A program made the translations under genes and the position numbers. From contig NC_079209.1 of NCBI RefSeq assembly GCF_026745355.1, forward strand, positions 1,116,001 through 1,180,000: 64,000 nt of DNA, in the 5' to 3' direction. Below the pieces are notes generated by a model. It saw only the letters and a list, made by a program, of their open reading frames with translations, did not search any database and was not told where the DNA came from. The stretch's first letter is position 1. Each line of letters opens with the position of its first letter. The DNA comes from Beta vulgaris subsp. vulgaris. Its lineage: Eukaryota; Streptophyta; Magnoliopsida; Caryophyllales; Amaranthaceae. Below, one piece after another: positions 36,634 to 48,102 of the stretch.

Positions 36634-37410
36634 AAAGGGTCTTGCTAAATGTCACCCTAAAATTTCCAGTTAACGGCTTAACGCTCTGTATTTTTGTATT
36701 TGTATACATTGGTTGTATTTCCCTCCCTAATCTCTTTCATCCACAATTAACTCCGACAATTATTCCGGCTAGCTTTCCCATCAAGAACTCCGACAAATTT
36801 TCCGGCTAACTTCCCGATGACAATATCTCCTGCACAATAAATCAGGCAACTTTTCCGGCCACATTATTGCATTATTAATATTAATTAAATTTTATAATTC
36901 TTTTAATACACAAAATCAGACTATATTGACTTAAAAAAAAGTGTTCAGGCACCTAAATTAGGTGCCCGAACATGTGGTCAAGCGCCTAAATTAAGCGCCC
37001 AACCACAGGTACAGGCGCCTAATTTAGGTGCCCGAACCTATGGTCAGACGCGGAGACGCCTAAATTAGGCGCCTCACCACAGGTACAGGCACCTAAATTA
37101 ATTTAGGTGCTGGACACTTTTTTTTTTAAGTCAATATAGTTCGATTTTGTGTATTAAAAGAATTATAAAATTTCATTAATATTAATAATGCAATAATGTG
37201 GCCGGAAAAGTTGTCGGAATTATTGTCGCCAGAAAAATTGTCGGAGTTTTTGATGGGAGATCCTTGTTGATGAAAGAGATGTAGGGAGGCAGTGATGGAG
37301 AGTGAGGGAGAGTGAAAGAGAGTGAGATAGTGAGTGTTATTAAAGTATAAATACATGTACATGTATTTATACAGGGCGTTAGTAGGAAAATCCAGGGCGG
37401 CATTTAGCAA
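36634..37410. mobile_element. foldback-type element with about 300-bp inverted arms
   Basis: The left arm (about 36634-36940) and right arm (about 37107-37410) are imperfect reverse complements over their whole length. Landmarks pair: TTGCTAAATG with CATTTAGCAA, AACGCTCTGTAT with ATACAGGGCGTT, GGCCACATTATTGCATTA with its inverse, and the AAAAAAAGTGT/ACACTTTTTTT inner ends. The 165-bp centre is itself made of palindromic GCGCCTAAATTAGGCGCC-like units. The outer edges are close to the 5' end of the TSSC4-like gene. I could not settle the target duplication; a Mutator-like origin is possible. Confidence 0.75.
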
Positions 37411-39238
37411 ATGAGGATGCGAATGGTGGATAGTGTACACACTTGTATAGTTGTAGGTTGAGTACTAGGCGTATCACAACTTATTAAAATCGGCGGTCTA
37501 ATTTTAACATAAAGTTAGATAAATTTAAGACTGAATCTTTCTAACAACCACATTATATTTCACTCTAACCCAACACTATCTTAGTCGTCTCTTATCTATT
37601 TCTTTCTTTGTTTTCTTGATTCTCGAACTACAATAAATAATTTCAAAAAAATAACTCGATAGTCTTATTGGACGGATTAAATTAGTCACTAAATGGATTA
37701 AATTAGTCACTGAATAAGTTAAAGAATATCATTACTAAATAGATTAAACTGGTCACGAAATAGATTAAATTAGTCCCTAAATAAATTAAACGGTTTTTTC
37801 ACCATATACCCCTAACAAAAAAATTTTTGCACCGTATATCCTTTCAACTTTCCAAATTCACCATATACCCTTCACTTCTCAAAGATACATCAACTTACCC
37901 TTTTGACTAACGATGTTAGACTTCCTTTAGTCATTAGGCTCTAATCCTCTCCTAAACCTAATTAAGTACCCTAAACCTTAAACCCTAAAAAACCCTAAAA
38001 ACCCTAAAAACCATAAAAGCCCACCAGCCCACCAACCCTAACAACCCCATCCCCACCAGCCCACCACCCCACCCCCAGACGCAACCTCACCAGCCCACCC
38101 CCAACCCGCACCCAACCGCAACCTCGCCAGCCCCCTCCCCCACCCCCACCGGATTTTCACACCCTACCCTACCCACCCCCACCCCCACCCAGTCGCAACC
38201 TCGCCCACCAGATTTTCGCACCTTCCTTCTCTCTCTCTCCTCCGCCATGGATGACAACTTCGATCCCCCAGTTCCGGATCTTTCTTCTCTATCTCGCAGT
38301 TCAGATCCACCGAAACACGTCCACAACCGCTGCCTTTCTCCTCTTGTTGCTCCGCCATTCTCCCCCGCGCACCAATTCGCTCCAGTCGGTTAGAGGGTTA
38401 TTGTTGGGTTGCGGGAGGAGCGGAGGGAGGTTACAATGCATCGGGGAAGGGGGTGTCAGCGGCGGGGGAGGGGGTCAACCGGGAAGGGGTGGGAGGTCGA
38501 CGGGGAAAGGGGATGGGGTCGCGAGGGAATGGGAGGGGAGCGGATGATCCATACCCATTATCAACACCCAAGAAGCAAGGGGGATTAGATTAATGAATTT
38601 AGAGTGTTATTTGGAATAAGCTTGAGGAAAAATATAATTAAAACAAGTAGCCTAATAAATTTTTGAATGCTCAGGATATGAGTCATTTGATCACATATTG
38701 AAAGTCCAAAAGAAAGCCCACTGAGGATGTTGTAACGTTTCCAAATTGAAAGGAATAAAAAATAGATTTACATATCAAAGGAAGAGTTAAGAGAAAAAAA
38801 AAACCCACTTGCAAGTGCCACATCAAAGGAGGAAGAAGATGACTAATGTATAAATCTTGTGGATTACTCAATATGTTGCCAATTAGTTTTAGGACAGAAC
38901 ACTACTAGGCTTGTATGTGGTCAGTTTCTATTTTAACGCAGATTTTTGTTAAGCCCAATGAAATTTATCACATCTTTTCTTTTTTCATCTATAGACATGT
39001 TTATCTAGTATTAACCTCTACGTCTAAATAAGTGACACACTTCTCCCTTTTATGTAAGAGCTCTTTGAGAGAAGTGTATCACTTATACGGATAAAGTATG
39101 TAGAGTCATCTCAGGATGTACAAGCATCACTTATTTATTTTTTCCCTTTTTGATGGAGTAGTTGACATATTAACAAATTAAAGCTGTTCATTTCTTAAAA
39201 AATACTTCTATAAGTTATATATATATTAAGAGAATGTA
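37411..39238. other. intergenic; GC-rich block and a short Stowaway-like hairpin
   Basis: A run of CCCTAAA-like units (about 37970-38010) leads into a GC-rich, C-run-rich stretch to about 38545 that stands out from the AT-rich surroundings. It contains an ATG in a CT-rich leader-like context at 38246, but the frame closes without recognisable similarity. It could be a captured gene fragment. At about 39016-39103 an inverted repeat (CTACGTCTAAATAAGTGACA... and its inverse) resembles the hairpin at 50966-51064. Confidence 0.45.
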
Positions 39239-39690
39239 TTGTGCCGGACTCGTCCGACCATAATCTTTGGTCGGACGACTTTCAGGTGGTTCCAATTTTT
39301 TTTCAGTTAGTCTTAATTTTTTTTCAGGTAGTCTTAATTTTTTTTTAGGTACTCTTCATTTTGTTTTCAGTTAGTCTTCTTTTTTTTTTTCAGTTATGGT
39401 TTTTGTACTTCGGTTAGACTTACTTTGGGTTTCAGTTGGTCTTTATTCTTTTTCAGGTAGTCTTCATTTTTTTCAGGTAGTCTTCATTCTTTTTCAGGTA
39501 GTCTTCATTTTTTTTCAGGTAGTCCAACTGAAAAAAAACAAAGTCCAACTGAAACAAAACAAAGTCCAACTGAAAGAAACACAAAGTCCAACTGAAAGAA
39601 AATAAAGTCCAACTGAAAGAAAACAAAGTCCAACTGAAAGAAAACAAAGTCCAATTGAAACAAAACAAAGTCCAACTGAAAAAAACAAAA
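39239..39690. repeat. inverted minisatellite element, second locus
   Basis: It begins with a GTGCCGGACTCGTCCGAC palindrome and a GGTCGGACGACTT motif like the locus at 2367. About 12 units of TTTTTCAGGTAGTCTTCAT type run to about 39522. The array then flips to about 8 units of GTCCAACTGAAAGAAAACAAA, the reverse complement sense. The two halves can pair to form a long imperfect hairpin. No terminal inverted repeat with target duplication is seen. Confidence 0.85.
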
Positions 39691-40225
39691 CACTAACCTC
39701 TGCTTTCTCTCACTTTCTCCTTCTTCTTCATTCCTCTTAGCTGATTTTTTTCTTCTTTGTTAGATTATGAAATTATTACAGCTCAGTTCAATTTTCAATT
39801 TCTTCTTTTTTATAAGAAAATTCTCCTTAACTTGAAAAACAAAACAAAAAAAGTTCAAGTGTAAATGTATAATGACAAATTTGTTTGTGCGCATCAAAGA
39901 TGGGAAATTTTGCAACAAGTTTGACGCATAGAAAATGTTGAAGGTGGTCCTTGAACGGCGCCTTCCCATATTGGTTTCCAATGTCTTCTCCAGTCAACTA
40001 CCGGTGATTTTGTCTCTTTGAGGGGATACTACTAACTAGTACTATACTAGAAGCTCATGAGTCATGGATGATATATGCATTTCATGACAATTTCCTCTTA
40101 CCGACAGAATGATTGAACAAATCCTTGAAGATTGATTATGGCAGATTTGAAGGATTTTATGAAAATCCAGAGAAGAAGAAAGAGGAGAGAGAATGTGACC
40201 TAAAAAGTGAAGTAGAGAGAAGATG

Positions 40226-40281
40226 TATTGGGCTCAGCCCGTCTGACAGTAAACAATACGTCAGACGGTCTGACCCAATAC
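40226..40281. repeat. palindromic repeat with TATTGGG ends
   Basis: The outer arms TATTGGGCTCAGCCCGTCTGAC and their imperfect inverse (…GTCTGACCCAATA) surround a 10-base centre. Closely related to the 27-bp palindrome at 6473-6499. Short inverted element of unknown class. Confidence 0.6.
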
Positions 40282-40487
40282 TTTCACATATATTAATACA
40301 TCTTAGTAGTTGAGTTTCCATCTAATTAACAATATATTAATATACACTTTGGTTTTTTCCAATTGATTAAATTTAAGTACAATATTTCATTTCTTCACAA
40401 ACTAAACTAGTAGTTACATGTTGTCTTATATGATACTTATGGAAAATAAAAATTAGAATAATAAAATAAAATAATCATATAGTATTG

Positions 40488-41113
40488 TCATTCAGCAGAT
40501 GATGTAGAAGTTTGGTAGCATTGAGGACATGGAAAATGACCCTTGGCTTTGCAGTTAACACAAGAAATGGGTTTCTCATTGGATTCAAATCGACCCGGTA
40601 ATAATTCATCCATTGGGTTATTAAATCCAAATAATCCACCCGGTTTTATAGATCCAGATCCTTTACATTTATTGCAAACTACTAGCTTTACATCTCCACA
40701 TCTTTTGCACATCCCCAATGAACTGCAAATTAAAATAACAATGATGAATCAATATTAAACCTGCAAATTAGTTTATACAATTTGGTTGTTCTAGTTAAAT
40801 TATACAAATTTTAACTAAATTTACATCAATATACAAGTAAATGAAATCTCGTGGGAATTATATTAACATATATCAAAGGCTTGATACCATCCAAATTAAA
40901 CGGTATAAATTAATATGTGATCAATAAATCATTATATTCATTTGCAAAAATAAAAAATAGCTTCATAGAAAGAATTGCAAAAAGAAGAAGTATGTAGTAC
41001 CTTCTTTGGGTAGAGGAGATGAAAGAATCAACCTTAGGAGCAGCAATGGTGGCACATAAAAGAAAGGTGCCTACTCCCAACCCTGCTATTTCACTTGCTG
41101 TGATGTTATCCAT
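40488..41113 (-). CDS. small DnaJ-type cysteine-rich zinc-finger protein (115 aa, 2 exons)
   Basis: Exons 41113-41001 and 40722-40488 join in phase 2 (CAAAGAAG|GTACTA ... TTGCAG|TTCATTG), giving 115 residues plus TGA. The N-terminus has a hydrophobic segment (GLGVGTFLLCATIAAP, about residues 11-26), possibly a membrane anchor or targeting element. The C-terminal half has four CxxC pairs: CKRC, CNKC with GSG, CVNC and CPQC. This is the layout of the DnaJ central zinc finger without a J domain, as in plant DnaJ/Hsp40 cysteine-rich superfamily proteins, several of which act in chloroplasts as thiol or assembly factors. The exact orthologue and compartment are unknown. The start is the ATG giving MDNITASEIAG. 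Confidence 0.85.
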
Positions 41114-41177
41114 GTCTTCTCTATATTCAGTGAACAAAATGAAAATAGATTTTATGTAAACAATCTTTTATCTAACT

Positions 41178-41185
41178 TATTTATA
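41178..41185 (-). promoter_or_regulatory. candidate TATA box of the DnaJ-type gene
   Basis: TATAAATA on the minus strand lies 65 bp upstream of the ATG at 41113. This implies a 5' leader of about 35 bases. Confidence 0.55.
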
Positions 41186-41541
41186 GAAGAATATTTGTAT
41201 AATAATTTACAGCATTAAAGCATATTAACAAGGAAAAATTGACATGAATAATCCAAACTTTAATAGTTTTTTCAAAAGAATCCTAATTTTGAATTATCTT
41301 TGAATAATCTAAACTTTAGGGGTAACTTCTCAAAATAATCTGAACTGTTAATTTTCAATATTATTATAGACCTAAAATAGATTAGTATAGGCAAGAAAAA
41401 AAAATAATTTGGCTTATTTTGAGGTCCTCAAAGTTGGAATTATTTTATAATAATTTAAAGTTGAGATTATTTTGAGAAAACTGATGTAATATAAATTGGA
41501 ATTATTTATGTCAATTTTTTTCTAATTAACAAATCAAACTT

Positions 41542-41615
41542 TAACCATTAGCTCAGCTTGTTAGAGCGTGGTGCTAATAATGCCAAGGTTCCAAGTTCAA
41601 ATTTCAATATGATAC
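41542..41615 (+). pseudogene. degenerate tRNA-Ile(AAU)-like sequence
   Basis: ATTAGCTCAG...GTTAGAGCGTGGTGCTAATAA matches the D arm, anticodon arm and anticodon AAU of plant tRNA-Ile. The T arm (GGTTCCAAGTTCAAAT) is altered, and the 3' acceptor strand no longer pairs with the 5' one. It is a tRNA pseudogene or the head of an eroded tRNA-derived SINE. No A tail or target duplication was found nearby. Confidence 0.75.
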
Positions 41616-43572
41616 ATGTTTATTCTTAAACTATATAATGTGACATTCTAAACTATTAGAAACACGGAATCATGAAATGACATAATTCTAATCCTTAAGC
41701 AATTTAGCTGCGTGGAAACACATCTTCCACCTTGATAATGGTTTACCCACGTCCCACGCTTCAACATTTGATAATTTATTGTTCACCAACGATTCAACAT
41801 TTGATAATTTATGGTTTAGACAGACGAAAAGCGAGAACAACTCACCTATCCCGATAAGGGACTTTGTAACCTAGATTTCTTTGGTGTTTGATGTTTGCGA
41901 TGTACTGATGTAAAATATGCATGTGTTGAGCATCTTGGACATTCGAGTTCCTTGCAACCAAATTTTTACAATCATCGAAAATCAATCGGTTTCTCTTTGC
42001 TAATCATCTCCAAACCTCTTTTTTTCAAAAATAATTTTTACACCTAAACGTCTTTAATATAACCCAAACAAATACACCATCTGTTCTCCTTTCTCCACCG
42101 TTAAGCCTACCAGGTCTCGCCTAGTCCTTGTACATAAATAATCTCCGACAATACCCTATATAAATTGCACGTATAGCCACTATACCAAATGATAATAGGT
42201 ATTTTAGAATGCTCTTGAATCTAATTTGGCGAAGTTTAGCTATATCTTCATGAACCATTTTTTGAGATTATCAAATTTATTATGACGACACTAGTTGAAC
42301 TTGAAAAGTTAAAGCCACCTCAACAATCTCATCGATGTCATCTCGATAAAACATCGATTCGAATTAAATAAACAATCCCTAATAAAAGTCGAACCAAATA
42401 ACGTTTATTCTGGCTAAGTTATCTCAAATGTATAACTTATACAAATAAAGTACTTGATTAAAAATACTAATAAAGTACCTGATTAAAATAATTGTTAATA
42501 CTAATAAAGTACTTTATTAAAATAATGGTTTGGGAGGAGTTACTTTAGGTCAATGCATTATTTTTATTATTCAACACTAGTGTATTACAACATTAATATA
42601 TAAGATACGGATGGGGAGATAGAGACAAATGGCAATAGCTATTCATTAGATATTTCCTCTACAACAAAATAGACATTTTACTTTCAAAAATACACTTTTT
42701 TAGGCCATTTTTGGAAGAGGATAGATATAGCGAGAAAGAAAAAAAAAAAGAACCCATGTAACAAGAGAGAGATTTTTACCTATAAGAAGTGTAACTGTGA
42801 AATATCTATTTTGTTATAATCATAATTAGAAAGTGTAACATCTATTTTGTTACAGAAAAAATACTAAGGAGTGACATTCTTTTAAACACGAGATTTTTTT
42901 TGTAAAATTTAAACAATCTCGTTATACCCGAAAAGAACAGGGTCGTAATCTTATATTTAATTATTGTGACACCATTTTCATAGATTCACTTTGCTATTTT
43001 GCTTCTTCATTTATCAGAAATATTATAATATATAAATTATTATAAGTTAGGGGAGCTATGGTGTCACCCTTTAAAAAGACTTATATATCTTTAATCTCAC
43101 AAAAAATAATAAAAAAATATGGATAAGAAGGAAAGTTCTACATTATCAAAAAGAAATACATAAAAATGTATAAAAAGAGGAAACTCACAATTGAAAATAT
43201 AAACTAATGACCAAATTAATTTTCAAACAATTATAAAAGCAAAGTTTGACATATATTCTTATTATCAATTCATAATTTCAGATAAGATGCATTAACAAAC
43301 CATAAAATAACTTAAAAACTTAGAGAATATTCATTTTTTTTAATTTTTGGGGCCCACAATTGGTCTGGATAATAAATAATTAAAGAGATAATATCAATTT
43401 ATAATTTTTTTTTATTGAAGCATTACTAATCATAGTATGACTAAAAACCTCAATTACCCAATAAAATTAGATTAAACTACTACTCATAATATACACCTAA
43501 AAAATATATGTATTTCTAAATAAATAAATAATATAGCATAGAACAATGAGAGTTATTAAATTACCTACCAAA
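41616..43572. other. gene-free AT-rich stretch
   Basis: No gene. A short array of AATAAAGTAC/GATTAAAA units (about 42445-42530, three imperfect copies) and AT-rich filler are all that I see. Confidence 0.5.
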
Positions 43573-43574
43573 TG

Positions 43575-43887
43575 CTCCCTCCGTTTCCTAAAGATTTTCT
43601 ATCTTTCCGTTTAAGTGTTTCTAAATGATCTTCCCTTTTTTACTTTATTCCTTATTTGGAATTCTTTTTCCTTTTTTACCCTCTCATGTCCCTATCATAT
43701 GGTCCACCATTACATTATTGATTCAATTTTACTCCCTTTCTCTCTCCTACTTTAACCTCTTTTTATTTGTTTATTTATCTAAACTCTTTTCTGTCTCCTA
43801 CTTTACCACCCCATATCCCACACAAATGGATCCTCCTTGGTATCTGTATGAACAGTAACAAGGAAGATCTTTAGGAAACGGAGGTTG
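43575..43887. mobile_element. Stowaway-like MITE
   Basis: Ends CTCCCTCCGTTTCCTAAAGA and its inverse TCTTTAGGAAACGGAGG. An internal open frame on the plus strand is pyrimidine-rich and not a gene. Confidence 0.8.
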
Positions 43888-43904
43888 TACTTTGTAATAC
43901 TTAT

Positions 43905-44047
43905 AGGATTTGATCTCATGTCCTCAAGTTCATATACTAAAGTTTTAACCACTAAATCAAATTGTATTTAATGTTAACATTTTAAAGCACGATATTAATA
44001 AAAGAAAATTTTCCATACCTAGGGCTTCGCCCGAGCCTGATAACTAG
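43905..44047 (+). mobile_element. Helitron-like 3' end, truncated
   Basis: Shares about 140 bp with the 3' part of the element at 35389-35651 and ends GGGCTTCGCCCGAGCCTGAT then AACTAG, followed by T. The GGGC-TTC-GCCC stem-loop before CTAG fits a Helitron terminus. The 5' part is missing next to a Stowaway MITE. A third, more eroded relative is at about 27500-27556. Confidence 0.6.
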
Positions 44048-44095
44048 TTAATATTTATACAGTGTCGGTTGCACGCATCGCGTGCATATAAACTA

Positions 44096-44355
44096 CTCCC
44101 TCTGTCCCATAATATGTTGCTTGTTTCTTCTTTACACTGTCTCTAAGAGATAACTTTGACCTTTAATATCTTCAATTTCGTATTAATAAAAAATATAAAA
44201 AGTTAACATTATGAAACTACACATCGAGACAAATTTAACACGATCCCACATGAATATGTTTTTTTTTATATATACAAATGAGAATATTCGGTCAAATATT
44301 TAAAATTTTGACCCACCAAAAATGAAGTAGACACTATATTATGGGACGGAGGGAG
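44096..44355. mobile_element. Stowaway MITE with TA duplication
   Basis: It begins CTCCCTCTGTCCCATAATAT and ends ATATTATGGGACGGAGGGAG, with TA at both borders. Confidence 0.85.
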
Positions 44356-44379
44356 TAGTATAAATTTGAAAATTCTATT

Positions 44380-44852
44380 GTGCTCCCGGGAGCACAATGA
44401 GAATTGTGCTCCCGCAATAGAAAATAGAACATTTATGAATACGAACATTTACGAATACGAAAACGAACATTTTATTGTTGAAGTGGAACATTACAAAATT
44501 CATTTACGAAAACGAACATTGTATTGTTGAAATGGAACATTACAAGAATTCATTTATGAAAAAGAACATTTTACTGTTGAAGTCTAACATGACCAGAATC
44601 CAAATATGAAAATGAACATTTTTGGTTGAAGTGGAACATTACTAGAATTCAATTACTCAAATAGAACATATGCTTATCAAATATAGAACACATTTTTAGT
44701 GAAAACAGAACATATTTTTGTAAATGAATTTTCTAATGTTCCACTCGATAGTAAAATGTTCGTCTTCGTATTCATAAATGTTCGTTTTCGTATTTGTAAA
44801 TGTTCTATTTTGTATTGTGGGAACACAGTTCTCATTGTGCTCCCGGGAGCAC
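44380..44852. mobile_element. inverted-repeat element with GTGCTCCCGGGAGCAC ends
   Basis: Each end is the same perfect 16-bp palindrome GTGCTCCCGGGAGCAC, and the inverted match continues inward for about 70 bp (AATGAGAATTGTGCTCCC, AACATTTATGAATACGAA). The middle has imperfect repeats of CGAACATTTTATTGTTGAAG. It is 473 bp and non-coding. The target duplication is unclear because an hAT element inserted at its right edge. Class not determined. Confidence 0.75.
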
Positions 44853-44858
44853 TATGCA

Positions 44859-45839
44859 CAGGGGCGGATCTAGCGTGGGTTCAGTGGGTTCAACTGAACC
44901 CACGCAAAATCCTGAAAAAAAAAAAGAAAAACTAGCGAAAAATCGAAAACCAATAATAATATATTAATATTCTGCGCGCTGATTTTTTGATAGGAAATAT
45001 TTGGCTCAATGGTCAGATGGCCGAATTAAGATTCTTGCTATTGTGTGGACGCGGGATCGATTTCTGTGAAGAGCATTTTCTTCATCTCTTTCTTATTTTT
45101 CTTTTCTTGTTTTAGTGGGCAGCTCCTGCATTTGCCTCCTACTTCTTTTCATTAATGCGACTTTAATTTTTGTATGTTTTTTTCTTTTTTCTTTTTTATA
45201 ATTTGAGTTTTCCTTTAAGTCTTATGAAATATATTTTTCTCATTTTGTTCATTTTATGTTATGAAAATCTAGCTAAACAATCTCAACTTTTAACTATCGT
45301 TTGAAAATAATTTCGACTTTGAATTGTTACGAGAAATTCCCCAAAAAAATTATGTTATCTTGTCAAACAATTTCGAATCTTTATCTTTGAAACTTAATAT
45401 TTCTAACCGCTATAAGTAGCTTCTACATTTCTTACACTCTTTTTACAAGTTATAACAGCTAGAAGTGTGTTATTCCTCCTTTATTTTTCTACACAGAACA
45501 TATCCAAAATGGTTAAAGAATGCAAGAAAAGTAAGGGCATGGATTATTTTGAGAAAGTTCCTGAATAAAACAAAGTTAGGATTATTTTCAAAAAGTGTTT
45601 GAAAGTTGAGAAGTTGGGTTAGTGTTAATTACTAATATTGCATGGGATAACTTTTCCATTTAACGAATGGATGGTAAACAAACTATAATGAGTCATAATT
45701 GATTTTACTACTTTTAAAATGTAATTTTTGGTTGTAATTTAAATTTTGGACCAGTGTATTGCAACTTTTAACTAATTTACCTTGTTTTTTTTTCGAATGA
45801 TTTCGAACCCACGTGGGTCAATTCCTGGATCCGTCACTG
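44859..45839. mobile_element. non-autonomous hAT element with 8-bp duplication
   Basis: The ends CAGGGGCGGATCTAG and (reverse complement of the right end) CAGTGACGGATCCAG form the terminal inverted repeat. A perfect 8-bp duplication ACTATGCA (44851-44858 and 45840-45847) identifies the hAT superfamily. It is 981 bp with no transposase. The interior near the left end (about 44998-45065) has pol III box-like motifs. It entered the right border of the element at 44380. Confidence 0.88.
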
Positions 45840-45847
45840 ACTATGCA

Positions 45848-48100
45848 CGCATTAGTATAAATTAACTGTAAGTCTCACGTAGCCTAATTTGGAATCTACC
45901 ACTGTAAAATCTCAGGTAAAAGTAACACAATTGCATATAGAATTACAATTTTCACGCATCCATGGTTTTAACATTGGATATTCTTCAGCAAAACTAAGAC
46001 AAAAGTACAAATAACAAGTACCCACAAGTCCACAACAAGAAGGGAACAAAACAACAAAATTTCTTAGTAAAAAAAAGTGCAGATAAAATTTGTGGGACAA
46101 ACCTGGAAAAATCTGAGAAATGCAGCAATGAATAGAAGGGATTGCTGGATTTCGTCAAAGCTTTGAGAAGAAGAAGATGCTAGGAAGCAATAGAAAGATG
46201 CAGCAGCAGCAGTAGCAGTAGGTAGAGTGCAGAGAACATAACACACTACAGAGGTAGTATTCTTGAGGATAGAGTTCCTTTATGTTTGCTATAAGATAAA
46301 AGATAAGAAAGCAGATTCCCCAAAATGTGAGGCACAAACAAGACAAGCGTGGAGCAAGTCTTTTTCTAGTTTAATTGGTTTTTCCTTGTTCATCTAGGAT
46401 TCCTATTTAATAATATCCTAGCTAAATATTGATATTTTTTGGCTCGATCAGTGGTCGGGCCCGATTTTTTTGGCTTTGGCAAAGCCAAAAACGACTTTTT
46501 AGTCTATTTTTTTACCCGATCCGTTTTTGGCTTGAAAAACCCGCTGATCCGAAATAGCGGGTTTTGGGCACAAAAAATCGGCCCAAATTTAGGTCAGGCT
46601 CGTCCCGTTTAATGGGTAATTTTTTTGGCCGCGTCCCAGCCCATGATCACCTCTAGTGCTATCTATCTTTCTCGCAATTCACTACAGCACCAACGCGGCA
46701 ACGCACCAAGCATGTTGAGATGAACATTTACTTTGTTGTACGTGTGTTGCATGTTCCTACCAGATAACAGATTGTTGACATATTCACAAAAGTTCTTCCA
46801 CGACTAATTTTGGAGTTTAAGTTCAGTCTTAGCGTTCGTCCTCCTCCCATTAAGACTGCGGGGTATGATAGAATATGCAATATACTAGGATTATATCTAG
46901 AATATGGGTCGTATAGGTGGAATTACATAAATGTCTTGATAAGTATTGTTGTACAAAGTCCACAACCTTTATTTTTCTTCCAAAAGACTTGGTTTGCTTA
47001 CATAGTCATCTCAATTCTCATGGTGTGCAAGCATCAATCTTATTCATCTTTAATAAACATATATGCACTTTGTTGACAATTTGACATGCACGTACAATTG
47101 TACTAGATGGAGTAGTACTTTACAAATTCAACCACTTAATGGTACTCATTACTTATAAATTACTCTTATTTGCTACCTTGATAATCCTACTTCAAAAAAT
47201 TCAAAATTTGTTAGATTTTAATCGAATTGAAGAATTGGAGGCCAGTTACCCAGATTCTGAAAACATCATTGAGTGCAGCGTTGATGAAATTCCACTCTCC
47301 CTTTTTTATAAGGCCATTTTTATCAACGTTGCATTCAATTATGTTTTTATAATTTTGGGATGGTTATACAGTTTTCCATTATATTTATAAGGTAAATTCA
47401 TAATCCATGCTTAGTTTATCCTATATATAGTTCAACTTATTACTTCTAATTTGATAGACTTGTTACTTAGAGATAAGATTGCATTTATACATAACTAATT
47501 GCAGAGATCTATCAATAATGGTGATTGATTATTGAATATTTAAGTTAATTGACATCTATATAATATGATTTAGGATTTGAGGGTTAGGTTAGGTGTTAGT
47601 TGTTAAATTAAAAAATATTCCCTATAACAGTTGTAAATCATACTTGATACAAATATATAAATTAATCTTTCTCAACCAATCAAAAATATTTTATAAGTTT
47701 CTTTTTTCATTAATTCTTAAATCCCCCTATTTTCCGAGGTTGTGACTTTGTGAGAGAGTTATATTTTCATATGTTGCAATGGTCGAACCAGAACATTTTC
47801 GGTTAACTATAATAGTCATTAAGGATTAAGGGGTGGCTTTGAGTACGTAATACAAGAAGTATAGGTATTTTTATTCTAGACATCTAAGTTGGTTCTAATT
47901 TGTAGAACAAACCTGTCAATGGATGATTTAGGTGAATATTAGTTTCTTCTTTTTTTAGTGATAATCTGTTGTAGATTTTCATGTCATAATTTCCTTAACT
48001 GATTTATTGAATAGGACAGGATTTGAACTTGTTACCTTTTATTCTAAAATAAAAAAGTATTTTCATCTACTATGCAACAAACCTTCAAATGAATATGTAC
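45848..48100. other. gene-free stretch with a GC-rich patch
   Basis: No gene supported. A patch at about 46440-46655 is rich in GGGCCCG/CGGCCC words and ends CACCTCTAG, similar in composition and in the CCTCTAG end to the insertion at 50570-50944. An open frame at 47139-47390 is not recognisable. Confidence 0.5.
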
Positions 48101-48102
48101 TA

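Noticed and set aside
38087..38547. GC-rich open frames (Gly/Val and Ser/Thr/Pro-rich)
   Set aside because: Several frames are open at once because of composition; no recognisable protein.
39396..39693. Repetitive open frames on both strands (Phe/Gln/Leu/Asp-rich)
   Set aside because: They are translations of the inverted minisatellite array, present in overlapping frames on both strands.
41542..41615. Functional tRNA-Ile gene
   Set aside because: The acceptor stem does not pair and the T arm is mutated, so it is listed as a pseudogene.
43625..43858. 77-codon plus-strand open frame
   Set aside because: Lies inside a Stowaway MITE and is a translation of a pyrimidine-rich strand.
45912..46346. 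Overlapping small minus-strand frames with hydrophobic residues
   Set aside because: No splice-consistent chain and no family resemblance; a GCA/GTA trinucleotide stretch inflates them.
47139..47390. 83-codon open frame (contains IEELEASYPDSENIIECS)
   Set aside because: The middle looks protein-like, but I recognise no family, and the ends are AT-rich; not enough to call a gene.
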